A DNA stretch of 14,832 nucleotides. It comes from JAQAZP01 sp032127265. GTDB taxonomy: Bacteria; Acidobacteriota; JAQAZP01. Made by a program: the position numbers and the translations under genes. Position 1 is the stretch's first letter, and the number at the start of each line of letters is the position of its first letter. Under the pieces are notes generated by a model, which saw only the letters and a list, made by a program, of their open reading frames with translations, made no database searches and was not told the DNA's origin. Shown one piece after another: positions 8,601 to 14,832 of the stretch. Location of the stretch: contig JAQAZP010000204.1 in the NCBI GenBank assembly GCA_032127265.1, positions 1 to 14,832 of the forward strand, given 5' to 3'.

Positions 8601-10384
8601 AGGGCGGCCGAGAGACCGAAGGACGCGTTCTCGAAACCGGCGGCCGGCGTGGCGATCCGCGGACCAAGCCAGGCCGCCGCGGCCAGCAGGAGCGGCCCGG
8701 GGATCATCCAGGCCAGCAGGGCCCTCGGGGTGCGCAGCGATGCCGCCCGCAGGGCCATGGCCGACCCGGCCAGGGCCGTGGCCAGGGCGAAGAGGATCAG
8801 CCCGTTGCGGATGGCGTTCACCGGTTCGGGGCCCAGCAGGCGGCCGAAGTCGGTGATTTCCGCCGGGGCGCGGATCACCACCCCGGCCACCAGCAGGTGC
8901 AGCGCCAGGACCAGCACGCCGTGGAGCAGGGACATGGGGAAGACCAGCACCCAGCCGTCCTGGCCCTGCCGGCCGTCCGACGCGGCCGGGGGGCGCAGCG
9001 TCAGCCGGTGGTGCCAGGCCAGCAGGGCGGCATATCCGGCGATGGTGAACATCAGCAGGCCGCTGGCCAGGACGTCCAGCGGGGATCCCAGCAGCTGCAG
9101 CGGGGTCTCCAGGGAGAGATAGGCCGGTTCCAGGAGTTGCCACTCGGGCAGCTCGGGCCGGATGGCGGGCCAGCCGGGGATACTGCGCAGCAAGAGGGCC
9201 GCGCCCACGGCGATGGCCGACTGCGTGCCCGCTCCGCTGTTTGCGGCCAGCGGACCGAAGGAGCGCCTGGCCGCCCCGAGACCAACCACCAGGGCGGCCA
9301 GGGCCGTGAGCAGGGCGCCGAGGAGCGCCAGCCGTTTCCCGGCCGCCGACAGCCTCGGCCCGCTGCCGCTGTTGCGGTGCTGGATGGCCAGTTCACCCAG
9401 CAGGGTGCCGTCCGGAAAGGTGATGGGGTAACGGGCGGTGGCACCAGCAACACTGCCTCCATCGTCCCCTGCCCTGGAGAACTCCTTCGGGAGGAGCTGA
9501 TACTGCAGCGCCACACCGTCCTCCAGCGCCGCCGCTTCCAGTGAAGGCGGGAAGAACCCGCCGATCAGGTTGCGGCGGAAGCGGCCCCGCCCGGTGTCCA
9601 GCAATCGCTCGCTCACCGCAAACATCGTCTCCGGCTGCTCCAGGAACTGATCGCTGTCCCCGCCGTCCAGGTCCGAGCCTGGAGGAGTGAGGGCGAAGGG
9701 GTGGATGCAGTAGAGCCGGGAGGCCAGGCGGTTGTAGCGGCGGATGCTGAACTGCGGCGTGTAGCGCCGTGTCCCGCCCTCCACCGGGCTGAGCGGGGCC
9801 TGGGACAGCAGGGTGGCGTCGAGACTGGAGGCCTGCCCGGCCCAGGCCAGCGGCACGCCGTTGCGGTCATAGAGGGTGATGCCGGCCAAACTCTCGCCTC
9901 CCGCCTTGCCCAGTGCGGCCCGGGCGGAATCGAAAAGCGCCGTCCGATCCTCCATGCTGTTGCCCTGCCGGGTGAGTACCCGGTGCAGCGTCTCGTCCCG
10001 GGCCAGCAGCGCGGAGATTGAGGAGAGTTTGCCCAGCAGACGGTTGAAGTCGGCCTGGGCCGATTCCGCCAGGTCCGCGCGGTCCGGATCGCCGGACGGC
10101 GCCCCGGAAGCAGGTTGCGGGAGGACCCGGGCGGTGATGGAGATCAGCAGCAGCAGGATGACCAGGGTGGCCAGAACCGCGGTCAGCGGTTTTCGAAGAC
10201 CGGAATTCCGCAGGAAGGTCACGGCCACCACCACAAGGAGAGCAGGAAGCACAGTTGCCAGCAGCAGGGGCAGGGTAAATCCCAGGGCCAGATCGGGCAG
10301 CAGCAGGGCCAGGGACAGGGAGAAGAGCCAGACCGCCGGCGATCCGGGCAGACCGGTTTGGCGGGTCCCTTCTCTTCGTGACAT
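5657..10384 (-). CDS. giant multi-pass NtrY-like sensor histidine kinase
   Basis: This is a 1575-aa inner-membrane sensor kinase, about twice the length of ordinary NtrY. The C-terminal third is canonical. A last membrane helix (about 1137-1157) is followed by HAMP (about 1158-1210) and PAS (about 1215-1345). The H-box RRIAHEIKNPLTPIQL has phosphoacceptor His1364. The ATPase domain shows Asn1482 in NIIENAIQSM, DSGAGM at 1512-1517 and FEPYFSTKNTGTGLGLAI ending at 1543. The N-terminal two thirds are unusual. Three helices (about 17-88) precede a Cache-like extracytoplasmic region (about 90-350). Roughly eight helices (about 351-655) follow, then a second external region (about 656-912), two helices, and a third external region (about 988-1135). 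I chose the ATG at 10384 because GGAGG (10391-10395) lies 6 bases before it. A GTG two codons earlier overlaps the site too closely. Its signal and partner regulator are unknown, and no regulator gene is adjacent. Confidence 0.93.
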   Translation of the reverse strand: MSRREGTRQTGLPGSPAVWLFSLSLALLLPDLALGFTLPLLLATVLPALLVVVAVTFLRNSGLRKPLTAVLATLVILLLLISITARVLPQPASGAPSGDPDRADLAESAQADFNRLLGKLSSISALLARDETLHRVLTRQGNSMEDRTALFDSARAALGKAGGESLAGITLYDRNGVPLAWAGQASSLDATLLSQAPLSPVEGGTRRYTPQFSIRRYNRLASRLYCIHPFALTPPGSDLDGGDSDQFLEQPETMFAVSERLLDTGRGRFRRNLIGGFFPPSLEAAALEDGVALQYQLLPKEFSRAGDDGGSVAGATARYPITFPDGTLLGELAIQHRNSGSGPRLSAAGKRLALLGALLTALAALVVGLGAARRSFGPLAANSGAGTQSAIAVGAALLLRSIPGWPAIRPELPEWQLLEPAYLSLETPLQLLGSPLDVLASGLLMFTIAGYAALLAWHHRLTLRPPAASDGRQGQDGWVLVFPMSLLHGVLVLALHLLVAGVVIRAPAEITDFGRLLGPEPVNAIRNGLILFALATALAGSAMALRAASLRTPRALLAWMIPGPLLLAAAAWLGPRIATPAAGFENASFGLSAALDIPCLTALVLFHLLPLLVAAGALQPPRTTGTRIPHGAVLALFSLLLLPALLFQFVVIHHLELARERYISQELVGEVARMGEHRAFLLDQAFEQAETRIQPLAARLVAGQPSDIPGLAYSFWSETLVSKLGYGSSAEIFDEGGNLVSGFSYELPKKGIEAVELTPHLATPETAEGIMRLGNRRLDVLSRSEELRWDDRSVGTLVLTVTVDYADLSFLARLNPYREMLSPLPSEGRLKRQSLGDSPFLTVYSSTDGRVLFSSRGDSPSVSSRIISELELVPDQVLWRETAFRDGPHRVAWFGDNESRIFALGYPVRSFRDQVVQWLRLLIACLLLPLPPVILLLLLRLTAGGGRFSLRGLLGSTTPSYYRKILAALLAVVILPLGLLSFLVTRTMGDSLEDQLRAQGQQSLNAARRLVEDFLSTLDEGETLENVLTDDFLIWVSRLVDQDVNIYLGSTLAASSRRELFSIGLLPDRLEGPVYLDLDVRGRTFHESRRSLGSGQYLVLSTPIQLPGSSLVPAVLSTPLMAQQQQTNRTLAQLNGSVLLAFFLLLILALLVTWPLAQRITAPIRTLVRGTSRIAEGHLDTRIETRSRDEIKTLVDAFNTMAGNLQTQHEALERRRDYIEKILANAATGVISLNEKGRITTINPAGLRLLGLDQSHGPLGRRITDLLSRRPELATLLDTVERYFSQPADAEQRPNQPVREEEVRIPMAEDGGEEDRLLHLVFAPLGSDEDQGPRGTIMVFEDISGLLRANRLKAWTEMSRRIAHEIKNPLTPIQLHMEHLLRVHRNGDPKFGDTLQLSVDTVLKKVGELRQIAIEFSDFSRHLELEPEPGVDPAAMVREVIAPYESSLPQGLTLRLEADQPLPAVAVDTRLVKRALVNIIENAIQSMEESEGSIAVRVARLGPDSVSIAVTDSGAGMDRETLDKLFEPYFSTKNTGTGLGLAIARRTVTDHGGRIGAVSAPGEGTTVTVVLPAES

Positions 10385-10462
10385 GCTCACCCTCCGGCCC
10401 CATTGGCGGCACTGGCCCCGAACAGCAACCGGGCCGCCGGTGCGTTGCTAAACCCCTTGATC

Positions 10463-10491
10463 AAAATAGCATGGGGATGGGGGGGAATCAA
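10463..10491 (-). promoter_or_regulatory. candidate sigma70-type promoter for the sensor kinase gene
   Basis: Read on the minus strand, TTGATT (plus 10486-10491) and TATTTT (plus 10463-10468) are exactly 17 bp apart, each with four of six consensus bases. Transcription would begin near 10456, about 70 bases before the kinase ATG. The spacer begins with seven consecutive C (minus strand). The rest of the 139-bp gap after the beta-helix gene holds the kinase ribosome-binding site. I see no strong terminator hairpin there, so read-through from the upstream gene is possible. Confidence 0.35.
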
Positions 10492-10523
10492 TTGAGCACA
10501 GTGAAGAAACCAGCTCTAGACGG

Positions 10524-11404
10524 TCAGAACCGCCCCGCCGCCACGTTTGTCCCCTGGCTCAGTCCGGGGTAGGCCTCCAGCGAGATCCACAGGCTCACTG
10601 TCACCCCGTCGTAGGTGAAGACCTTCACTTCGGTGTCCGCGTTGGGCGCCGGCCCGCGCCCGGCCACCAGCTCGTCCCGGCCGTCGTCGTTGAGGTCCGT
10701 GCCGGCGAAAACGTTCACCCCGTGGGTCAAGGGCGCTGTCTGCCAGGCAAAGAAACTGTACCCGGGTAGTGGCGCGACCGTGGCGCCGTCGTAGTTCCAG
10801 CCGCGCACGTGGGGGCCGAACACCGCACCGGGACCTGCCCCGGTGACGATTTCGTCGATGCCGTCGCCGTCCACGTCGCCGGCGGTGACGTTGACGCCGA
10901 ACTTGTTCGTGCCGTAGGCCAGGAAGCTGACCCCGGGGATTGCTGCTGCCGCACCGCCGTCCACGTTCCAGCCCCTGACGTGGGGGCCATACACCGCACC
11001 AGGCCCCGGCCCGGTGAGGATCTCGTCGTACCCGTCGCCGTCGATATCGCCGGCGGCCACGTTGACGCCCCACTTCGGCGTGCCGTAGGCGAAGAAGCTG
11101 ACGCCGGGCACCGGTGTAACACCCGGAGTGCCGTCGTAGTCAAATGCTCGAACATGCGGCCCAAACACCGCCCCCGGCCCGGCGCCGGTGATGATCTCGT
11201 CATAGCTGTCTCCGTCCAGCTCGCCGCCGGTTACGTTCACCCCGAACTTGTTCGTGCCATAGGCCAGGAAACTCAGTCCGGGCATTGGGGTTCCGTTGAC
11301 CTCGAACCCGCGCACGTGGGGGCCGTAGATCTCGCCCGGCCCCGGCCCGGTGAGGATCTCGTCCAGGGGATCGCCGTCGAGGTTTGCGGAACCGACGTTG
11401 GCGC
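10524..11404 (-). repeat. long direct repeat, copy 1 (propeller-coding)
   Basis: This segment aligns base for base with 13952-14832 at a constant offset of 3428 and no gap that I can find. Checks at the stop codons, at 10620/14048, at 11100/14528 and at 11404/14832 all agree. It encodes the propeller module of the beta-helix protein. Copy 2 is cut by the window edge, so the true repeat may be longer. Confidence 0.85.
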
Positions 11405-13931
11405 CGTATCTCGGGGTGGCGTAGGCGGTGAACTCGCCGACCGCGGCTGCATCCTGCTCGGGCGGGAAAATCCGAACCACTGCCGGGTTGTCCCGATGGG
11501 GACCCGGTCCCGCCACCAGACATGGCCTTTCGACGTGCAGCGTGACCGGGACCAGTTGAGGGGTATTCGTTGCAAAAGCCGATGTGATCGTAATAGTGGC
11601 AGGGTAGGACCCGGGCCCGAGCCCTGACGGGTCGACGGAAAGCTGGATCACATCATGCTCGCCCGACGACCAGCCGGAAGTCGGGCTGATCGTGAGCCAG
11701 CTTGCGTCTTCGCTCAGATGGTAATACATCAAGCTGTCGTACCCGGCATTCCACACTTCCAGTTGCTGTCCCGGAGGGGGTGGGCCGGCGAAACTGCAGT
11801 GGAATGAAAAGCTGTCCGGTGCATACCCGATCACGTGTTCACGCAGGCGGAACAGTACGTCGATCTGCTGCGGGGAGTTCACAGCAGCCGGGTCGGCGAT
11901 GGTGATCGTGGCCTGGTGATCTCCCGCGCTCAGGCCCGAGGAGTCGACATGCACGGTGACCGGGTCGTGCTCTCCCGTCGATTGGCCCGAAGCGGGATCC
12001 AATGTCAACCAGGGGGCGTCACTGCTCACCGTCCAGTCGAGAACGAAGAGATCTCCGTTCCAGACCTCGAGGATCTTGTCTTCCACCGGCTCCTGATTGA
12101 GCACCTCGAAAAAACTCATTGAAGCGGGGTCGTGGTCGATTTCGATGTTTCCGACGGCGATGGCCACCGGAACCGATTGCGGTGAGTTCAGGGCATCGGC
12201 GGCTTCGATCGAGATAGTGCCCGTATACGATCCCTGCGGCAAACCGGTTGCATCGATGTTCACGGTGACCGGAACCGGGTCGCCGGACGAGATGCCGCTC
12301 TCGGGGGTGAGGGACATCCAGGGAACATCACTGGCCACCGTCCACTCCAGGGCTCCGCCCATGCAGGGCTGCAACTCCACGAGCGCTTCCGCCGTCAGTG
12401 GGCCCCCGAAGTCGATTTCAAATTCAAGGTGGCCGGGGAACTGGCAGAGGTAGAGCCCGCCCGATGAAGGGGCGTGGTGATACCCCATGTCCAGAACACC
12501 TGAATCCTGAACCGAGTCGGTGCGTGTCGTCCCCTCCGCGATTGCTGCCGACGGGTCGCCCGCATCCACGCATGGGCTGTCCAGCGGCTGCCCGGCGGCG
12601 GTCTGCCCCAGGTAGCAGGTCCCGTCCGGTCCGTTGGTGAGCAGCGGGTCTGCATCGATGTTGCCCTTGCCCGGCCACCCGCCTTCAATGGCAGAGTAAG
12701 TCACCGATACGTCACCGGAGATCAACAACTGCGGTTCAAGATTGTTCCAGATGATGCTGTTGCGGATCGATCCATCCCCGCAGTAAATACCTCCCGCTGG
12801 AGGAGTGGTGTAGAAGTGGGATGGATCCCCGTTTGCCACCGTGCATCCGTTCATCACCAGGTTGCCGGCGTGGATCTGGTCAGCGAAGTTTTCAGTAAAG
12901 AGGCTGTCATTGATCGAACAGCTTTGAGCCGAGGAATATATGGCGCCGCCATAGCTTTCCTCCTGGTTCCACAGGACGTTGAGGGCGAAAATACTCCTGT
13001 TCACCGTGAGTGAGCTCGAGCTGAAGAGGATGGCGATGCCACCTCCGCTTGAACTTACACCATACGGGGAATCAACATCGGCAAAATTGTCGATGAACTC
13101 ACAATCGTCGATAACAACCGATGACCATGAGGCATAGATGCCGCCGCCCCAGGCAAAGCCGCCATAATCACCATCTGCATAAGCACCGTTTCCACTGATC
13201 ACGGAACTCACCAAGTGCACCTGACTTTCGGTGGCGTAGAGAGCCCCGCCAAATCCTGCATCGGCCCGCAGATATCGAAAATTGGCAGCGTTGTCCGAGA
13301 GTGTGCAGTCCAGGATGTTCAGCGTACTCTGGAAACAAGCTATTGCCCCGCCCAGAGCGCTCTGTTCAGCGTTAGCCGCTACATTGCTGGTGAGCGCACA
13401 ATTCTGCAGCGTGACGTCCGAGTTGCTGCAGATGTACATGGCCCCGCCAATCCCGGAAGTTTCCAGGGAATACACATAGTCGGCGTCATTACCATCGAGC
13501 ACACAAGTGTCAAGAATGACGGTGGCCTCTTCGCAGTAAACGGCCCCGCCGCCGAGACCCGGCTCGGCTTCTCTTGCCTGACCGTTGATGATGCTGAAAC
13601 CTTCGATGGTCACCGGTCCACTGCTCACCGGGCCGATGGTCAACCCCCGGCCCAGTCCCTGACAGTCGATGATGGTCGACTGAGGCCCTGTCTCGGATAG
13701 CAGGGTGATCGCTTTCCCGCTGATCAGCACGTTGATGTTCCCGGCACCGGTGTACAAGCCGTCCGCGACGAGCACCGTGTCGCCGTCAGCGGAGGCGTCG
13801 ACCCCGGCCTGGATGGTGGGTTGGTCGGCGGGGACGTGGATGGTGGCGGCGGGGGAGGGGAGGCAGGAGAGGACGAAGAAGAACAGGAGAAGAAGGGGGT
13901 GATGCAGGATATTAGCAATTCGAGAGTTCAT
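10524..13931 (-). CDS. exported beta-helix, triple BACON-like, calcium-loop beta-propeller protein
   Basis: This 1135-aa secreted protein is probably displayed at or beyond the outer surface; its ligand is unknown. Residues 1-29 form a signal peptide (LLLLFFFVLSC, then SPAA). VLSC at 20-23 is lipobox-like, so a lipoprotein is possible. Residues 30 to about 490 are a right-handed beta-helix, opening with TIHVPADQPTIQAGVDAS and repeating GGA-type turns. It ends in the SPCVDAGDPSA...VLDMGYHH tail seen in such proteins. Three BACON-like domains follow (about 500-592, 593-693, 695-802), each with a W/Y..S-D/E-x-x-W core. Residues about 803-1135 are propeller blades of 54-58 aa with loops such as DIDGDGYDE and DVDGDGIDE, likely binding calcium. 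The ATG at 13931 has GAGGAG 6 bases upstream; an in-frame ATG at 13937 abuts that site. No separate anchor or sorting tail follows the propeller. The gene starts 20 bp after its paralogue's stop. Confidence 0.88.
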   Translation of the reverse strand: MNSRIANILHHPLLLLFFFVLSCLPSPAATIHVPADQPTIQAGVDASADGDTVLVADGLYTGAGNINVLISGKAITLLSETGPQSTIIDCQGLGRGLTIGPVSSGPVTIEGFSIINGQAREAEPGLGGGAVYCEEATVILDTCVLDGNDADYVYSLETSGIGGAMYICSNSDVTLQNCALTSNVAANAEQSALGGAIACFQSTLNILDCTLSDNAANFRYLRADAGFGGALYATESQVHLVSSVISGNGAYADGDYGGFAWGGGIYASWSSVVIDDCEFIDNFADVDSPYGVSSSGGGIAILFSSSSLTVNRSIFALNVLWNQEESYGGAIYSSAQSCSINDSLFTENFADQIHAGNLVMNGCTVANGDPSHFYTTPPAGGIYCGDGSIRNSIIWNNLEPQLLISGDVSVTYSAIEGGWPGKGNIDADPLLTNGPDGTCYLGQTAAGQPLDSPCVDAGDPSAAIAEGTTRTDSVQDSGVLDMGYHHAPSSGGLYLCQFPGHLEFEIDFGGPLTAEALVELQPCMGGALEWTVASDVPWMSLTPESGISSGDPVPVTVNIDATGLPQGSYTGTISIEAADALNSPQSVPVAIAVGNIEIDHDPASMSFFEVLNQEPVEDKILEVWNGDLFVLDWTVSSDAPWLTLDPASGQSTGEHDPVTVHVDSSGLSAGDHQATITIADPAAVNSPQQIDVLFRLREHVIGYAPDSFSFHCSFAGPPPPGQQLEVWNAGYDSLMYYHLSEDASWLTISPTSGWSSGEHDVIQLSVDPSGLGPGSYPATITITSAFATNTPQLVPVTLHVERPCLVAGPGPHRDNPAVVRIFPPEQDAAAVGEFTAYATPRYGANVGSANLDGDPLDEILTGPGPGEIYGPHVRGFEVNGTPMPGLSFLAYGTNKFGVNVTGGELDGDSYDEIITGAGPGAVFGPHVRAFDYDGTPGVTPVPGVSFFAYGTPKWGVNVAAGDIDGDGYDEILTGPGPGAVYGPHVRGWNVDGGAAAAIPGVSFLAYGTNKFGVNVTAGDVDGDGIDEIVTGAGPGAVFGPHVRGWNYDGATVAPLPGYSFFAWQTAPLTHGVNVFAGTDLNDDGRDELVAGRGPAPNADTEVKVFTYDGVTVSLWISLEAYPGLSQGTNVAAGRF

Positions 13932-13951
13932 CTTCATCTCCTCGTTGCGAG

Positions 13952-14832
13952 TTAAAACTTTCCCGCCGCCACGTTCGACCCCTGGTAAAGGCCCGGGTAG
14001 GCCTCCAGCGAGATCCACTGGCTCACAGTTGTCCCATCGTAGGTGAAGACCTTCACTTCGGTGTCTGCGTCCGGAGCGGGCCCGCGCCCGGCCACCAGCT
14101 CGTCCCGGCCGTCGTCGTTGAGATCCGTGCCGGCAAAGACGTTGACCCCGTGGGTCAGCGGCGCTGTCTGCCAGGCGAAGAAGCTGTAGCCGGGGAGTGG
14201 CGCGACCGTGGCGCCGTCGTAGTTCCAGCCGCGGACGTGGGGGCCGAAGACCGCGCCCGGCCCGGCGCCGGTGACGATCTCGTCGATGCCGTCCCCGTCC
14301 ACGTCGCCGGCGGTGACATTCACACCGAACCTGTTTGTGCCGTAGGCCAGGAAACTGACCGCGGGGATGGCTGTCGCCGGCCCACCGTCCACGTTCCAGC
14401 CGCGGACGTGGGGGCCGTACAAAGCACCCGGCCCCGGGCCGGTGACGATCTCGTCGTATCCGTCGCCGTCGATGTCACCGGCGGCCACGTTCACTCCCCA
14501 CTTGGGTGTGCCGTAGGCTAAAAAGTTGACGCCGGGGATTGCCGTGACACCCGGTGTGCCGTCGTAGTTCCATCCCCTGACGTGGGGGCCGAACACCGCG
14601 CCCGGACCGGCGCCGGTGATGATCTCGTCATAGCCGTCGCCGTCCAACTCGCCGCCGGCCACGTTGACGCCGAACCTGTTCGTGCCATAGGCGAGGAAGC
14701 TAAGCCCGGGCAGGGGAGTGCCGTCCACCTCGAACCCGCGCACGTGGGGGCCGTAGATCGCCCGGGGGCCGGGACCGGTGAGGATCTCGTCGAAACGATC
14801 TCCGTCGATATCGGCGGCGGCGACATTGGCGC
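13952..14832 (-). CDS. calcium-loop beta-propeller protein, C-terminal 292 residues (5' end outside window)
   Basis: Only the 3' part of this gene is present: the frame is open to the right edge and ends at TAA (13952-13954). The visible 292 residues consist of propeller blades with Ca2+-type loops (DIDGDRFDE, ELDGDGYDE, DIDGDGYDE, DVDGDGIDE, DLNDDGRDE). Each is followed by a TGxGPxAxxGPHVRG-type strand pair. The protein ends in SNVAAGKF, which looks like the first strand of another blade. It differs from the C-terminus of the next gene at about 32 of 292 positions by hand count. The last third is nearly invariant, including a run of about 85 identical residues. Secretion is likely by analogy with the downstream paralogue, whose export signal is visible, but this N-terminus cannot be seen. 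The 20-bp gap to the next gene suggests one transcript. Confidence 0.88.
   Translation of the reverse strand, partial: ANVAAADIDGDRFDEILTGPGPRAIYGPHVRGFEVDGTPLPGLSFLAYGTNRFGVNVAGGELDGDGYDEIITGAGPGAVFGPHVRGWNYDGTPGVTAIPGVNFLAYGTPKWGVNVAAGDIDGDGYDEIVTGPGPGALYGPHVRGWNVDGGPATAIPAVSFLAYGTNRFGVNVTAGDVDGDGIDEIVTGAGPGAVFGPHVRGWNYDGATVAPLPGYSFFAWQTAPLTHGVNVFAGTDLNDDGRDELVAGRGPAPDADTEVKVFTYDGTTVSQWISLEAYPGLYQGSNVAAGKF
13952..14832 (-). repeat. long direct repeat, copy 2 (propeller-coding, truncated by window edge)
   Basis: This is the partner of 10524-11404, in the same orientation and ungapped. Many differences between the copies are at third codon positions. In the stretch of about 85 codons where the two proteins are identical, I count about 20 silent changes. 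Recombination between the copies would delete one 3428-bp unit and fuse the upstream gene's N-terminal part to the other propeller. Confidence 0.85.

Noticed and set aside
8354..9544. Long plus-strand open frame (396 codons), rich in Gln, Gly and Arg, opposite the kinase gene
   Set aside because: It is antisense to a kinase gene with recognisable domains. Its composition is what the reverse complement of a Leu/Ala/Gly-rich, high-G+C membrane protein gives, and no family motif is visible.
10809..11627. Plus-strand open frame opposite the propeller repeats
   Set aside because: Its apparent internal repeats only mirror the minus-strand blade repeats. It has no motif or start signal of its own.
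13932..14018. Upstream extension of the beta-helix gene into the 3' end of its neighbour
   Set aside because: The extra 29 codons read the neighbour's end in another frame and would displace the signal peptide from the N-terminus. The ATG at 13931 has GAGGAG at the right distance.
1..14832. CRISPR array, phage, defence or transposon system
   Set aside because: I found no regularly spaced short repeats, Cas, integrase, transposase or toxin-antitoxin signatures on either strand. The only repeats are the protein-coding propeller copies and the single intergenic palindrome.

Overview
The window is gene-dense, G+C-rich bacterial DNA with eight protein-coding genes, two of them cut by the window ends. 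It has no rRNA, tRNA, CRISPR array, transposase or phage gene. Housekeeping genes (mutS, tsaB, psd, pssA) sit beside a very large membrane sensor kinase and two secreted repeat proteins. One secreted protein opens its mature part with a 'TIHVPADQPTIQAGVDAS' beta-helix start. It also carries BACON-like domains and calcium-loop propeller blades. This mix resembles uncultured FCB-related phyla (Krumholzibacteriota, Eisenbacteria, Zixibacteria and relatives). That placement is inference from style of gene content, not a demonstrated assignment.

Left part (1-5506). The first 623 codons of mutS lie on the minus strand, and the window ends just before its ATPase P-loop. A 155-bp divergent spacer separates mutS from tsaB, which makes the t6A tRNA-modification partner protein. 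A likely operon follows: a 76-aa DUF465/YdcH-like protein, phosphatidylserine decarboxylase (psd), CDP-diacylglycerol-serine phosphatidyltransferase (pssA), and a secreted coiled-coil plus beta protein whose start overlaps the pssA stop. Psd and PssA are consecutive enzymes of phosphatidylethanolamine synthesis.

Middle (5507-10523). A 124-bp imperfect palindrome fills the gap between two convergent genes. Next, on the minus strand, is a 1575-aa NtrY-like histidine kinase with about 14 membrane segments and three extracytoplasmic regions. A plausible sigma70-type promoter lies upstream of it. No response regulator is in the window.

Right part (10524-14832). Two minus-strand genes lie 20 bp apart and end in the same calcium-loop beta-propeller module, about 89% identical over the 292 residues visible in both. 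The complete one is an exported protein: beta-helix, three BACON-like domains, then the propeller. The shared module makes two direct DNA repeats at a constant 3428-bp offset with no gaps.

The points most worth a second look are the kinase architecture, the intergenic palindrome, and the duplicated C-terminal propeller, which may act as a shared surface or sorting module.
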